Assembly: GCA_905221605.1 (NCBI GenBank)
Contig: CAJNDS010002734.1
Span: 839,779-901,778 of the forward strand
Direction: 5' to 3'
Source: Symbiodinium natans
Lineage: Eukaryota; Sar; Dinophyceae; Suessiales; Symbiodiniaceae
Length of the DNA: 62,000 bases
The notes under the pieces were generated by a model. That model was not told where the DNA came from. It did not search any database and saw only the letters and a list, made by a program, of their open reading frames with translations. The stretch's first letter is position 1, and each line of letters starts with the position of its first letter. Made by a program: the position numbers and the translations under genes. Shown here piece by piece: positions 20,291-32,269 of the stretch.

Positions 20291-20938
20291 ATGGAGTGCT
20301 TCAGCAAGGAATCCATCTTCTGGATATTCGGCGTGGTTGTGCCGATGTTCATAGCCTACAACGGTGCGGCGACGGCTGCCACAGTGGACACTCTCCAGCA
20401 GTCAGGCGTGTGGAGTGAGACATCACTTGGCTTGTTGGCTGCCATGGACAAGATTGGAATGACCCTCTCTGCAGGGATCTGGGGCTATGTCCTTCAGTCC
20501 GTATCTTCAAAATCAAAAGTCCTGCTCTCATTGGGCCTTCTCGTCAATATCCTCGCCAGTGCAGTCTTTGCCATGACAACGAATCGCTACGTCCTGTACT
20601 CAACGAAGCTGTTGATTGGAATGTCTGAAGGGCTGCAATGGGTGTGGGCCCCACTTTGGGTGGTCAAATGGGCAGATGAGACATCCTTGCCACTTTGGAT
20701 CAACCTCTCTGGCTGTGTCGCAGCCGGTGTTGGTTCCGGCCTAGGCATGCTCGTCGCTGGGTTCGGCACAGCCCATGGCCTACCTTGCGCAGTGCCTTTT
20801 CAGATAGAGGCGGCAGTCCTCTTCCTACTGTTTCTTCTCATGATGCTCACGCCCGGCGCGCAGCTCGCCAGCAGCAGTGCTGGCACACGCGATGGAGTGA
20901 AGCAAGATGTGCTGCAGTTTGAGGCTGCGACGGGATAG
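20291..20938 (+). CDS. Major Facilitator transporter, N-terminal six-helix half
   Basis: Membrane transporter of the Major Facilitator Superfamily; substrate unknown. The 215-residue frame has six hydrophobic helices: IFWIFGVVVPMFIAY, TSLGLLAAMDKIG with GIWGYVL, KVLLSLGLLVNILASAVF, VLYSTKLLIGMSEGLQWVW, LSGCVAAGVGSGLGMLVAG and AAVLFLLFLLMML. The loop and helix around KLLIGMSEGLQWVWAPLW resemble the spinster-like (SPNS) branch. The chosen ATG is the first in frame; the frame is open back to 20237. It stops (TAG 20936) right after helix 6, before poly-T and poly-G runs, so helices 7-12 are missing. Either the other half lies on unfound exons, or this is a truncated copy. It has no intron, unlike the lyase gene, which fits a retrocopy. 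Confidence 0.7.
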   Translation: MECFSKESIFWIFGVVVPMFIAYNGAATAATVDTLQQSGVWSETSLGLLAAMDKIGMTLSAGIWGYVLQSVSSKSKVLLSLGLLVNILASAVFAMTTNRYVLYSTKLLIGMSEGLQWVWAPLWVVKWADETSLPLWINLSGCVAAGVGSGLGMLVAGFGTAHGLPCAVPFQIEAAVLFLLFLLMMLTPGAQLASSSAGTRDGVKQDVLQFEAATG

Positions 20939-22230
20939 TGATTTTTTTTTTTTGGGGGGGGGGAGGGGGTGTTTATTTTGAGAAGGCTCTCAACCATCAC
21001 GTGCCTGACACGACACAGGCCGGCGAATGGCGGGCGGGACTACCCGACAAGTTGCGACTCCCACCCCGCAGAGGCCGAAATGATTTGGGTTTAGTAAAGT
21101 TTTGGGGCTGGGGGTCTGAAGCTTTGTGCATGTTCTTGCCATTTTACAGACCCACAAGCCCGAGGACGGCCCACGGAGCGCAATGCCTCCGTCAGCCCGC
21201 GGCTGTGTGGGAGCCGGGGCAGGCGAAAGGGTTTGATGTACATTTTCACAGCGTCAGCTGCTTGAGTTTAACTCTGTGTGGACAACCCTCTCGAAGACTC
21301 GGAGTTGCAAAATCATTGAAAACATCGAGGTCGTTTTTTTTTTGGAGGGGGGGGGGGCTTTGAGCGCATGCTGCTCAAAATATGCCGTTTGCACGTCTTT
21401 TCTCTCAATCGCATGTTTTGGCGGATAGATCTTGAGGTCTAGGTCTAGGTCGCGATCTGTATGAGCGCATGTTGCCTCAAGATTTGGACCATACGGGGAT
21501 CTTGAGTTGCAGTATGAGCGCGTGTTCGTACGTCTTGCTGCATTACTCAAAGCAAATCCACCTGATTGATGTACGTAGGCCGGTCAGTAGCGCATCTGGG
21601 GTAGATTTGAGGGCAACGTGGGGATGTTGGGCTAGCGCGCGTTGTTACGTATTTGTGTCTCAAGCGTGTGTTTCGTCGCAGAGAAGCGCTGCCCTTCAGA
21701 TCCGTTCTCAGCCAATGGGCTATAGCAGCCCCAGAATACCATTCCAAATCAACAGCGAAAAAGAACCAGATCTTCTGACAGACTGGCGGAGGAGGAACAA
21801 GCACAACTAGATAGTTCATTAGTTGAAGAGAACGTTCTCCCCTGCCAGTCGAAGAATGAAAAAGAAAAAGAACGGATCGGAGGAAGAGAGGGGTAGGCAC
21901 GAGGCTGACAAAGGAGGAGATTGGAAATGAGGAGGAGGACAGAAGGAAAAAAAACCGAAACGAAGCCAGAGCTCCGAGTGCAGTTCAGGACAAGCAGGAA
22001 GGGAACGGAAAATTGCAGAAATGTGCGTTTTTGCCAACTAAACTGCCAAAATCACTGATGTTGTTCGCGTGATCGCCGATACGAAAATTCTGTTTACGCA
22101 GCATCTTGCCATTTGCATCGGTATAGTCAGCGCTGCTTAATTTTAACGCTACGTGACCCGCCTCGGCCCGGCCCAGCGCAACTGCGTGAGCATGGTGATT
22201 CCGCAGCGCCCAAGTCGCTGGACCCCAAGC
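20939..22230. other. No recognised gene
   Basis: Begins with poly-T then poly-G. An open frame 21469-21810 and its antisense have no recognisable domains. A purine-rich stretch covers 21840-21960. Confidence 0.35.
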
Positions 22231-22234
22231 ACTA

Positions 22235-22360
22235 AGGGTTGGGTTTAGGGTTTAGGGTTCCGGTTTATGGTTTGGGGTTTAGGGTTGAGGGTTAGTGAAG
22301 GGTTGAGGGCTCGGGGCTCAAGGTTCACGGTTTGGAAAGTTTGGGGTTTAGGGTTTGGGG
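22235..22360. repeat. Degenerate TTTAGGG/GTTTGGGG tract
   Basis: Variant units of the telomere heptamer, followed by poly-G at 22400-22413. Confidence 0.7.
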
Positions 22361-22435
22361 TTCAATAGGAGGGTGCAGGGGCAGGGCGGGGGAGGGGGAA
22401 AGGGGGGGGGGGGGGAAGGGGAACACTGATTTTTG

Positions 22436-22530
22436 CATCCGCTCCCTATACCCGGACCCAAATCCCCTCTGCTCCGGGCACGTCGGCCGCGGCTGTTTCC
22501 AGTTCGACTACGGGGGGTACTCACCCCGGA
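22436..22530 (+). CDS. Possible small exon (Cys/Gly/aromatic-rich)
   Basis: The frame reads SLYPDPNPLCSGHVGRGCFQ then FDYGGYSP. Composition is protein-like and it sits beside a telomere-type tract, as the lyase exons do. No family is recognised. Confidence 0.2.
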
Positions 22531-25500
22531 CCAAAAAAAGGGGTCCAAAAAAGGATTTGGAGGGGATGCCTGTTCTCACAACCTATACACCTTCGGCCCG
22601 AGGCCTCGGCGGATTCGCTGGAGTCGTTCGTTACGCTAAGATAGGAGGCTGTCACACCTACTTTCTTGATGATACTTGAAATGCCGCCCTTTTCATTGCA
22701 ATGCAAACAAAAGTTCTTAGTTCTTACAGGAGACAAAATCACCGATTCACTTATGTAGAAACATGCTGTGCGGATACATGCGTTGCATTGCCCAATATAC
22801 TTGGTTTATCGAGTTGAGATTTGTTGGCATCAACGGGGTCGCTGAGGGCGATTCCGAAATGATTGTGTCTCAAGGCGATGAGCCTTAGTTGGGTGGGTGT
22901 TTACTTCAAGGTTTGGACTTGGGGCTGGGTTCATCTTCCTGATGTTCCGAGAGGCTGGCTTCGTCCACGGTGGGCGCCGCGGCATGGGACGACGAGTCTT
23001 GTCCCAGAGCTGCCCTAAACCCTAAACCCCTGTCCGAGAAGCAAAAAACATTCAGGGCATACCCCTCTTCACCGTTTTTGAGCCTTCGTCTGCGATGTTT
23101 ACATCGGGTTTGCGGCTCCGCGAGCATCTGTATGGGAGCTTGGCCTATTGGACTGGAGCTTTGTTTTGGTTTGGGTTGGGTTTTCGTGTTTGGGGAGGAG
23201 GCTATGCTTCTTGGCCGCGTGCTCCAAACCCCTACATAGGCCTTTGCCTTTTTGTTACCTGGGATTCCTTGTTTGCGGCTGCTGGGATCTGGAGTCTAGG
23301 TTTTTCTTGCTGAGAGGGGTTTGGGGCTTCAGGTTTGCCAGGCTCTCCGCGGCTGTTTGCCTGCAATCCGAACGCACTTCCAACAAACAGGGTTTCCTGT
23401 TTTGGCCCCCAGGAAACAAGACACCCAGACATAATCCCTCCCAAAATCCTACGCCTTATCTGGCTCAACGACATCCCAGGCCGCCCTCTTTCAAACGGCG
23501 CAAGCCGTGGCGGCCTTTCAGGTTTGCAGCTCCTTGCAGTGTGAACGTGTAGGGCTTACAAGGGTGTTACGGGAAGGGGTTCCATATAGGGGGACCAGAA
23601 CTGCACCGATATTGGTGGTGCCAGTATCCCAGGACCTAGTCAAACCTGCCCAGCTACCGGTAGCAGCTAGCAATGCTGCAGGAGCCCCTCCGGCATCCCA
23701 AGCCCTGCATGTTCACCCGCAAGAGCCCAACTAGTTTGTAAATTGCGTTTTGCAGGTCGGTCTATGACAGACAGGTGAACTTGGTTTTGGGAATGTCAGT
23801 AATCTTGTCTGGCTAGCATGCACTGATGCAATCGCTTCCCCAAATGCTAACCCCCAATGCTGACCCCCCATCCCCTCCCCACCAGTCCCCTCGTCACCCG
23901 TCCCCTCCCCAATATTGAGATTCGGTCCGGCCAACAATGTTCAAACCTTCAACCGTCGACCCCAACCTCCCCTGACTGTCAGGCAGGTTTAGTGTTGGGC
24001 TACGTTCAATGGGGTCTGGGAGAAAATGGGGGGATGGCAATGGATCAACTATTGCTCATGCAGGTACCCGGCTACAGCTGGTCTAGGGATGCCACTCAGC
24101 CCTTGTGACAGGCCGAGAGTGATGGCGAGGTCACCGTGCTGCCAGGCAGCTTCTGTTCGGACTTCGGGTTTTGCTGCTGCGGGATGCTTTAACTCAGCGC
24201 TGTGCAACTGCAGGGTTTGTCAGCAAGGTCGGAGCAGAGAAAGGTGTAATATTTTTTGCGGCATTTGACAGTCCTGTTAACATGGATCCAACGTATTTCA
24301 CATGATATTGTACACTTGTACAAGCGACACTGAAGTGGCGCAGTCCAGAATTGCTGCGTTAGTGTTTGCAGGCCCTGTTGTTGTGTCACTTGGTAGAGGG
24401 GCAGGCGCGAAAGGGCTGTAGGACCTATCGGAGGCATTGTATACTTCGACTGCGACGTCACACCGGGCCACACCTGAACCCCTCAACTTTACTGTGAGGA
24501 GAGCCGGTGACAGTGCTCCGCCACCCCGACGCAGACGAGGATTGGGCCCTCCGCCCAGTCTCGACTTTGGGGTCAATTTCGGAGCTGTTTGATGTTTTGG
24601 ATTTCGAGTTGTGTTTAGTGAGCAGGGTTGAGGGGTTAGGCGGTGCCCAGGCTCAAGGTATGCCATCCTAGCGTGATGTTTGCCTTGGATCTTGCGTGGC
24701 GTATGGCCTAATGCTGCAAATCGCATGCTCACCATGCTCCTCCACTGTTGCCTCTAAATATCACATCCCTGACCCAGATTCTGTTATTAGCTCTGAGATC
24801 GGGTGCGCGTCTAAGTCTGAGAATGTCACCAAGCCATGCGTTGCGACAAATAGAGCATGCTCCAGTAGCTACTGCAACTCACATTGCGGTTTCCCAAGGC
24901 AGCCTGCGCGTCCTGCAGTTACAAAGCTTCGAAAGCAAATTGCTGCAATCGATGCTCGCCAATGTTTTGCAGATTTTACATAAGACATCCGACTGTCCCC
25001 CTGCCAACATGCCTGCTAGAGATCTTTATGAATCTCGTGTACCCCCCCACCTCCACCTGCCGCTCAAACACGCACAGATTTGCGGAGTTCTTGCGCGCGT
25101 TGAGCTGCCACATTTTGCTGCTCCGAGAAACAATCTCGCCAGTTGATCCAGCAGCAGTTGACAGGTCCCAAAAATTCAGAAGGGCGTGATGTTATTTTTT
25201 TCGTGCACAATGACACATTGACCAGGTCTGGTGAATTGCCGGCAGTGCAAGAGCATGTCGACATACAGCGGCCCTGAGCCCGAAAAGCCTCGTGGACCCC
25301 ACTCGAATACAGGAGCAATCGGATTACAAGATTAGGACTGAAACCTCATCTCCATTGCTCCCGAGCTGAGGTCTTCGTTTGCGTACGCGGGCTGCGAGGC
25401 TGGTGTGCCCGCGAGGCACTCCAACGAGAGGCAAAGGAGAAACCACGGGGCTTCGATCCATAATTGTAAACGCTTGCGCGCGCCGCCTCGGCAGCCGGAC

Positions 25501-26440
25501 CGGCCCACGGACGAAAGAGTGTTTCTGGGAAAGGCCTCAAAAAAGGAGGATCTCACACCCAGTTTTAGGGGGCGGAGTTCCAGCAATGGGGTTCCAGGGG
25601 GGTTCCAGGGGGTCCCAGGGAGGTCCCACGGGGGGTCCCAGGGGTCCTAGGGGGTCCCACAGGGGGTCCCACATCTAGGAGCCGCCGACAGTCGGGACCC
25701 CCCACGGCATCGGTTTGCAGCTGCCCCAAGCAGAAGCATAAGAAAAATTGGTTAGGGGGAAGGAGGCCCGATCCGAGTCTGCTTGTTCCAGACGCTTCTC
25801 GGCAGGAAGCCGAGGCGAATATTTCTACTCATAAAAGGATACATACCGGCCTTCGAGCCGAGAGTCTGAAGTTTAGGGCTCTGTTTCGTATTGCGCTGCA
25901 CAGTATCTCCCGCATTGGCTAGCCTTGGGACTTTCGGGTGGTTTTTTGGCTTCGGGTGCAAGTAACGTTCTGGCAGCTGGGGCGTTTGGGGCGGCATCGC
26001 TAAGGGCTCTGTCCTTAATGTCATCTAAGCTGCAGGGTGGAGAAAGGTTCCAGATTCTACCACCATCTCTCACAGCTTCCCCGCAGCATCATGATGTTTT
26101 TTTGCTACCCTGAGAGCTCTCTGCCTAGGGCAGGGTCTGGTTCTCCAAGGCATCTTAAACCCGAAGGTGTGAGATAGGAACCGCGCCCGGAGTCCTCTTG
26201 ACCATTTGAGCCCCTCTCCCAGATAGAGCACAAGGACTGAACCTAACAAGCGCAGAACAACCATGGACGCTGAAAACTGAACACCCGACCCTGACCTGCG
26301 AATGAATCGTACAACTCACCAAAGATGGATCTTGCCTCACGAGTTGTTGTAAGTTGTAACCACGCTGCATTAAGGGCCGCTCGGGTTTTAGGGAGGGAGG
26401 CGGGCTCAAGGTGGAAATGCTGTGCGTTTCAAGCTTTTTG
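22531..26440. other. No recognised gene
   Basis: Short open frames on both strands; none was recognised. Bases 25560-25680 are a GGGGTCCCAG-type G-rich minisatellite. CCCTAAA remnants occur at 23010-23030. Confidence 0.35.
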
Positions 26441-26441
26441 A

Positions 26442-26500
26442 GGGTTTAGGGTTTATAAGGTTTAGGGCTTAGGGTTTAAGGTTTAGGGTTTAGGGTTTGC
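26442..26500. repeat. TTTAGGG tract
   Basis: Degenerate heptamers (AGGGTTTAGGG, AAGGTTTAGGG) just upstream of a protein-like frame at 26507. Confidence 0.8.
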
Positions 26501-26506
26501 TGCTGT

Positions 26507-26648
26507 GCACCCTAGCGGGCACGCTTCGGTCAAGGAGTTGATGAAGCCTATCCTCACCATGCCACTTCAAGCGCCAGATGGGTCCACCGAGATGGAGGCT
26601 GTGGGGAGGGTCAGGAACGCACACCCTGAGGAGTTTGGAAGGCTTTGA
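26507..26648 (+). CDS. Possible exon of unknown gene
   Basis: The frame reads ASVKELMKPILTMPLQAPDG followed by STEMEAVGRVRNAHPEEFG, beside a telomere tract. It looks like real protein but matches no family I can name. Confidence 0.22.
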
Positions 26649-27101
26649 GGGGTCTGGTTGTGTAAGGCAAAGGTGCATCATACCCTGCAAGACCTGAAGA
26701 GAGACCAGCGGCATTTGTTCAGTGTGTTAGGCGGGGGAGTCTCGGGCTTTGGATGTGATGGCTTGGCCTTGCTTTGGGCGCATTTTTTTGGTCTACCAAG
26801 ACTACCAGGGGCAGCAACTTGTGACCAGCGAACTGAAGGCTGTTGTAAGGCTTCGGCACAATGTCCATCAAGCCCGAGCATGAGCCTTCGTGGGTGGAGG
26901 GCTGCAGGCCCCTGCACCAAAACCACTCGGTTCGCGGATCTTCATCCTCGTGATCCCCTGAACCCAAAATCTCAAGGTTGCTGCCCAACACCCCGTCCCG
27001 AATGCAACTGCCAGGAGGATGAGGAGGAGGAGTGTCGACAGCAGGCAGGTTTTGCATTTTGGGGGTCGACTGGAATGTGGAGGGGCAAAGTGTCGTCGAT
27101 A

Positions 27102-27227
27102 GTTCTTTCCCCCCACCCCCCCCCCACCCCCCACCCCCCCCCCCACCACCCCCCCCCCCCACCCCCCCCCCCACCCACCCCCCCCCCCCCCCACACCCCC
27201 CCCCCCCGCAGCCGACCCCCCCCCCCG
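27102..27227. repeat. Poly-C block with CCCCACC interruptions
   Basis: About 125 bases almost only C with single A or G bases. It directly abuts the left inverted repeat of the 27.2-35.0 kb block; a similar poly-C run lies outside the right end (35019-35055). Confidence 0.9.
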
Positions 27228-27589
27228 TGGGTGGCTTAAATAGGGTCTATTTGGAAGCTGGGACTCGGGTTTTCTTATAGCCATACACGTTTCCACGAGG
27301 GTACGCTGCTGTGAAAAAACAGCACCCGGTAAATGCTAAGCTGCTAAAATTGACTGGTGCTATTTTTTGTGCTATTGTTTGTGCTTTTTCTGGTGCTATT
27401 TCTGGTGCTATTTCTGGTGCTATGTGACTAGCAGTCACCACTAGCAGACCCACAAAAAGCAGCACCCTGTAAATGCTAAAATTGACTGGGTTTCCTGGTG
27501 CTATTTTTGGCCTGTGTGTTATAAGGCCAGGGCATTATTGGACTGTTAGTGTGGACCGGCCGAACCCAAAGTTAAAGTTAAAAGGAAAC

Positions 27590-28270
27590 AGAAGGAGAGA
27601 AGGGAAAGGGAAGTGAGAGAGGAGAGACAACAAGGAGGCCATTTTAATCTCCTGTGAGTTATCAAAAGGAATGCAATATTATGGGAAGAGCAATGGTAAA
27701 AAGAGTGGAAGAGAAATTAAGACAGGGGAGGGAGGTGCAAAAATAAGGCAACGAGAAGATGGTGCCGTTTTCATCTCACCTCTCGTTCTTATCTGTCTCT
27801 TCTCTGGTTCTTTTCCCTGTGAAATAAAAAACCAAAGGAAGGACAATGAACATATGAAGGAACCCGTTCTCGTTTTCCGTTTGGGCACAAGGAAAAGAAC
27901 AGAGGCGATAGGGCGAGAGGAGGGGTTTGCTGAAGCATGGGGAGGGTGTACAGGCAAGGAGCCAACTCCGCCCACTTCCCCCATCCATTGAAAGAGGAGA
28001 AGAAAGGAACAGGGCCTCCATTCCCCTCTTATTCTTCCTTTCTTGCGTTTTTGTCGTTTAGAGGGGAACAGGAGAAGAGGAGGGAGAGCGAAGGAGAGAG
28101 GAGAGATAAAAAGGGTTGCATTTCAACGGGAAGAGCAAAGAAAAGACTAGAAGAGAGATGAAGGGAGAAGAGGGAGAGACAAAACAAGGCGCACAGAAAA
28201 TGGGCAGATAATAAGAGAGGAAAGGGAATGACTAAGTAAAATGAGGAGTTCTTCAATTTCCCTCCCTATC
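27590..28270. repeat. Purine-rich AG tract
   Basis: Dense GAAGAGAGGAGAGA-type sequence alternating with its complement-like CTTTCTCTTCC. No gene; the open frames are low-complexity. Confidence 0.7.
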
Positions 28271-28273
28271 TCT

Positions 28274-28870
28274 TATGTTACTTTTCCTTCTTTTGGGGTG
28301 TCCCTTCTTCTCTTGAAGATGCAGAAAACGATTGAAAAGTACACCCGTTCCATCGCCCATATGTAGGGAAAGAGAGAGAATCATGAGCATCAGCTGGGTT
28401 TGCTGCCAATCCAACATGGGCGTCCCTTTTAATCGCATTCTGTGTCCTTCTTTCTCGCTTGAAGATGCAGAAAACGACCCAAAAGCACATCTGTTGCAGG
28501 AAGAGAGAAGGAGAGAGGAGAGATACCAAGGATTGCATATTTAATGGGAAGAGCAAAGAAAAGAATAGAAGACAGATGAATAGAGAAGAGGGAGAGACAA
28601 AACAAGGCGCAGAGAAGATGGCACTCTTCGTTATCTATTCTCTCTCCCTTGTTTCTCCCTTCCCTCTTTCTTTTCGAAATGAGAAAAACAAAAAGGAAGA
28701 ACTATGAGAAGGAGAAGAGTAAGGAAAGGAACAGAAGAGATAAATATGATGGAGCATTATGGAAAGGTCCACGCGCAAGGAGTCACCCTCTGCTTACCTT
28801 TCCACTGCTTTATCATATGAGTTCCTTTCTTGTGTTTTATCAGTTCAAAGGAAGCAGAAAAAGAGAAGGG
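28274..28870 (+). repeat. ~0.6-kb purine-rich unit, copy 1
   Basis: Starts with TCTTATGTTACTTTTCCTTC and runs through CATCAGCTGGGTTTGCTGCC, GGAGAGACAAAACAAGGCGC, TTTCTTTTCGAAATGAG and GTCCACGCGCAAGGAGTCAC to GTGTTTTATCAGTTCAAAGG. The same words recur in the same order at 29160-29850 and, degenerate, at 31400-32000. Confidence 0.85.
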
Positions 28871-29159
28871 AAAGGGAAGTGAGAGAGGAAAGATAACAAG
28901 GATGCTATGTTTCTCGAAGCGTGCTGCAAGGAATAGAAGAGACAGGAAGCAAGGAGACGGAATCACAAAATAAGGCGCAAAGCTGTACATATCATCTCTC
29001 CCTTGTCTCTCCTTATTCCCTTTCGAAACCATTCTTGCTTTTCACAGATCGGTTCCCTCTCTCCTCTTCAGGAAATCCCCTTTCCCTTATGTTGCTTTTT
29101 TGAAGCGAATAAGAAAAATAGCAGATAAGAAGAGAGGAAAGGGTCAATTTCCCTCCCTA

Positions 29160-29257
29160 TCTCTTATGTTACTTTTCCTTCTTGTGGGGTGTCCGTTTTT
29201 CTCTTGAAGATGGAAAACGATTGAAAAGGACACCCGTTCCATCGCCCATATGTAGGG

Positions 29258-29304
<47 letters not shown>

Positions 29305-29850
29305 CATGAGCATCAGCTGGGTTTGCTGCCAATCCAACATGGGTGTCCCTTTTAATCGCCTTCTGTGTCTTCAAACGCGCAAAGGGGGCACCCTCAGTGT
29401 CTTCCTTTGGGTGTCCTTTTTTCTCGCTTGAAGATGCAGAAAACGATCCAAAAGGACATCTGTTGCAGGAAGAGAGAAGGAGAGAGGAGAGATACCAAGG
29501 ATTGCATATTTAATGGGAAGAGCAAAAACAGAAAGAATAGAAGACAGATGAATAGAGAAGAGGGAGAGACAAAACAAGGCGCAGAGAAGATGGCACTCTT
29601 CGTTATCTATTCTCTCTCTCTTGTTTCTCCCTTCCCTCTTTCTTTTCGAAATGAGAAAAACAAAAAGGAAGAACTATGAGAAGGAGAAGAGTAAGGAAAG
29701 GAACAGAAGAGATAAATATGATGGAGTATTATGGAAAGGTCCACGCGCAGGGAGTCACCCCCTTTCCCTTCCACTGTTTTCTCATATGAGTTCCTTTCTT
29801 GTGTTTTATCAGTTCAAAGGAAGCAGAAGAAGAGAAGGGAAAGGCAACAA
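29160..29850 (+). repeat. ~0.6-kb purine-rich unit, copy 2
   Basis: Close copy of 28274-28870, offset by about 890 bp at its start. It carries an extra GA microsatellite (29249-29301) and an extra 40-50 bp around 29370-29410. Confidence 0.85.
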
Positions 29851-29861
29851 TTGAGCCCAAC

Positions 29862-31137
29862 ATGTTAGGGACCAGGGCTTGCGATCTGACTCTTTGGAGC
29901 AAAAATCGATTCCAAAATCTTGGGGACCAGGGCTTGCGATGTTACTCTTTGGAGCAAGAAATGAGCCCAAAATCTTAGGGACCAGGGCTTGCGATTTCAC
30001 CTTTTGGGGCAAAAACTGGGCCCAAAATCTTAGGGACCATGGCTTGCGATTTGACTCCGTGGAGCACAAATCGACCCCAAAATCTTAGGGACCAGGGCTT
30101 GCGCTTTGACTCTGTGGAGCACAGATCGACCCCGAAATCTTAGGGACCAGGGCTTGCCATTGGCCTCTTTGGAGCAAAAATTGACCCCAAAATCTTAGGG
30201 ATTTTACTCTTTGGCGCAAAAAATGAGCCCAGAATCTTAGGGACCAGGGCTTGCGATGTTACTCTTTGGAGCAGAAATTGAACCCAAAATCTTAGGGACC
30301 AGGGCTTGCGCTTTGACTCTGTGGAGCACAGATCGACCCCGAAATCTTAGGGACCAGAGCTTGCCATTGGCCTCTTTGGAGCAAAAATTGACCCCAAAAT
30401 CTTAGGGACTTTACTCTTTGGCGCAAAAAATGAGCCCAGAATCTTAGGGACCAGGGCTTGAGATGTTACTCTTTGGAGCAAAAATTGAACCCAAAATCTT
30501 AGGGACCAGGGCTTGCGATTTGACCTTTTGGAGCAAAAACTGGGCCCAAAATCTTAGGGACCAGGGCTTGCGATGCTACTCTTTAGCAAAAAATGCGCCC
30601 AAAATCTTAAGGACCAGGGCTTGCGATTTGACTCTGTGGAGCAAAAACTGGGCCCAAAAACTTAGGAACCAGGGCTTGCGATGTGACTCTTTGGAGCAAA
30701 ACTGGACCCAAAATCTTAGGGACCAGGTCTTGTGATTTGACTCTTTGGAGCAAAAACTGGGCCCCAAATCTTAGGGACCAGGGCTTGCGATTTGACTCTT
30801 TGGAGCAAAAAATAAACACAAAATCTTAGGGACCAGGACTTGCGATTTGATTCTTTGGAGCAAAAACTGGGCCCAAGATCTTAGGGACCAGGGCTTGCGA
30901 TGTCACTCTTTGGGGCAAGAAATGAGCCCAAAATCTTAGGGACCAGGGCTTGCGATTTGACCCTTTGGAGCAAAAACTGTGCCCAAAATCCTAGGGACCA
31001 GGGCTTGCGATTTGACTCTGTGGAGCAAACCAACATCTTAGGGACCAGGGCTTGCGATTTGACTCTTCGGAGCAAGAAATGAGCCCAAAGTCTTAGGGAC
31101 CAGGGCTTGCGATTTGACCCTTTGGAGCAAAAACTGT
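29862..31137 (+). repeat. 55-bp satellite array A (about 22 copies)
   Basis: Unit landmarks are CTTAGGGACCAGGGCTTGCG, ATTTGACTCTTTGGAGC and AAAAACTGGGCCCAAAAT. Successive ACCAGGG words at 29871, 29926 and 29981 give a 55-bp period. A few units are truncated (near 30195 and 30405). Confidence 0.95.
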
Positions 31138-31215
31138 GCCCTAGTATTGGGGGGAGGCCCGGGGTCGTGATTTAGTATTGGGGGGAGGCCCGGGCTCGTG
31201 ATTTAGTATTGGGCA
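31138..31215 (+). repeat. Short 36-bp tandem repeat
   Basis: TAGTATTGGGGGGAGGCCCG with a GTCGTGATT or CTCGTGATT tail, present two and a half times. Confidence 0.8.
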
Positions 31216-31399
31216 GGCGGGGCAAGTCTCTCCCTAATTTGAAAAAAACCAATCTTGCTATTCACAGGTAGGCGCCCTTCTTCCTCTTCAGCAAATCGCC
31301 TTTCCCTAATTTTGCTTTTTGAAGCGAATAAGAAAAACAACAGATAAGAAGAGAGGACAGGGAATGACTAGGTAAAGAGAGGAGCTCTTCAATTTCCTC

Positions 31400-32030
31400 C
31401 CTATCTCTTATGTTACTTTTCCTTCTTGGGGGGATGTCCTTTTTTCTCCTTGAAGATGCAGAAAACTATCAAAAAGGACACCCGTTCCATCGCCCATATA
31501 CTTTTCAATTCCCTTCCTTATCTCCTATGCTCTTTTCCTTATTCATTGCAACAGGAGAAGACAGGAAAAGGGCCTCCCTTCCCCTCTTGTTCTTCCTTTC
31601 TTGTGTTTTTGTCATTTAAAGGGGAGCAGGAGAAGAGAAGGGAAAGAGAAGGAGAGAGAAGAGATAAAAGGAACACAATTTTAATGGGAAGAGCCAAGAA
31701 AAGATTAGAAGAGAGATGAATAAAGAAGAGGGAGAGACAAAGCAAGGCGCAAAGAAGATGGCACTCTTCTTTATCTATCCTCTCTCCCTTCTCTCTCCCT
31801 GCCATCTTTCTTTTCGAAATAAGAAAACAAAAAGAAAGAACTATGAGAAGGAGAAGGGTAAGGAAAGGAACAGAAGAGATAGGCCGAGAGGAGGGATATG
31901 ATGAAGTATGGCAAGGTCCACGCGCAAGGAGTCACCCTCTGCTTGCCCTTCCACTGCTTTATCATACAAGTTCCTTTCTTGTGGTTTATCAGTTAAAAGG
32001 AAACAGAAGGAGAGAAGGAAAAGAGAAGTG
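31400..32030 (+). repeat. ~0.6-kb purine-rich unit, diverged copy 3
   Basis: Same order of landmarks as copies 1 and 2 (TCTCTTATGTTACTTTTCC, GGGAGAGACAAAGCAAGGCG, TTTCTTTTCGAAATAAG, GTCCACGCGCAAGGAGTCAC), but it lacks the CATCAGCTGGG segment. It lies between the two 55-bp satellite arrays. Confidence 0.75.
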
Positions 32031-32269
32031 AGAGAGGAGAGACAACAAGGAGGCCATTTTCTGGCAGCGTGCTGCAAGGAATAGAAGAGACAGGAAGCAA
32101 GGAGACGGAGTGACAAAACTTTCGCAAAGCTTTATATATCTCCCTGGTCTCTCCCTATTAGAAAAAACCAATCTTGCTATTCACAGATAGGTGCCCTTCC
32201 TCCTCTTCAGGAAATCGCCTTTCCCTTATTTTGCTTTTTGAAGCGACTAAAAAAAGAACAGATAAGATC

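Noticed and set aside
26719-27296. Glycine-rich (minus) or proline-rich (plus) proteins
   Set aside because: Caused by the poly-C block at 27102-27227.
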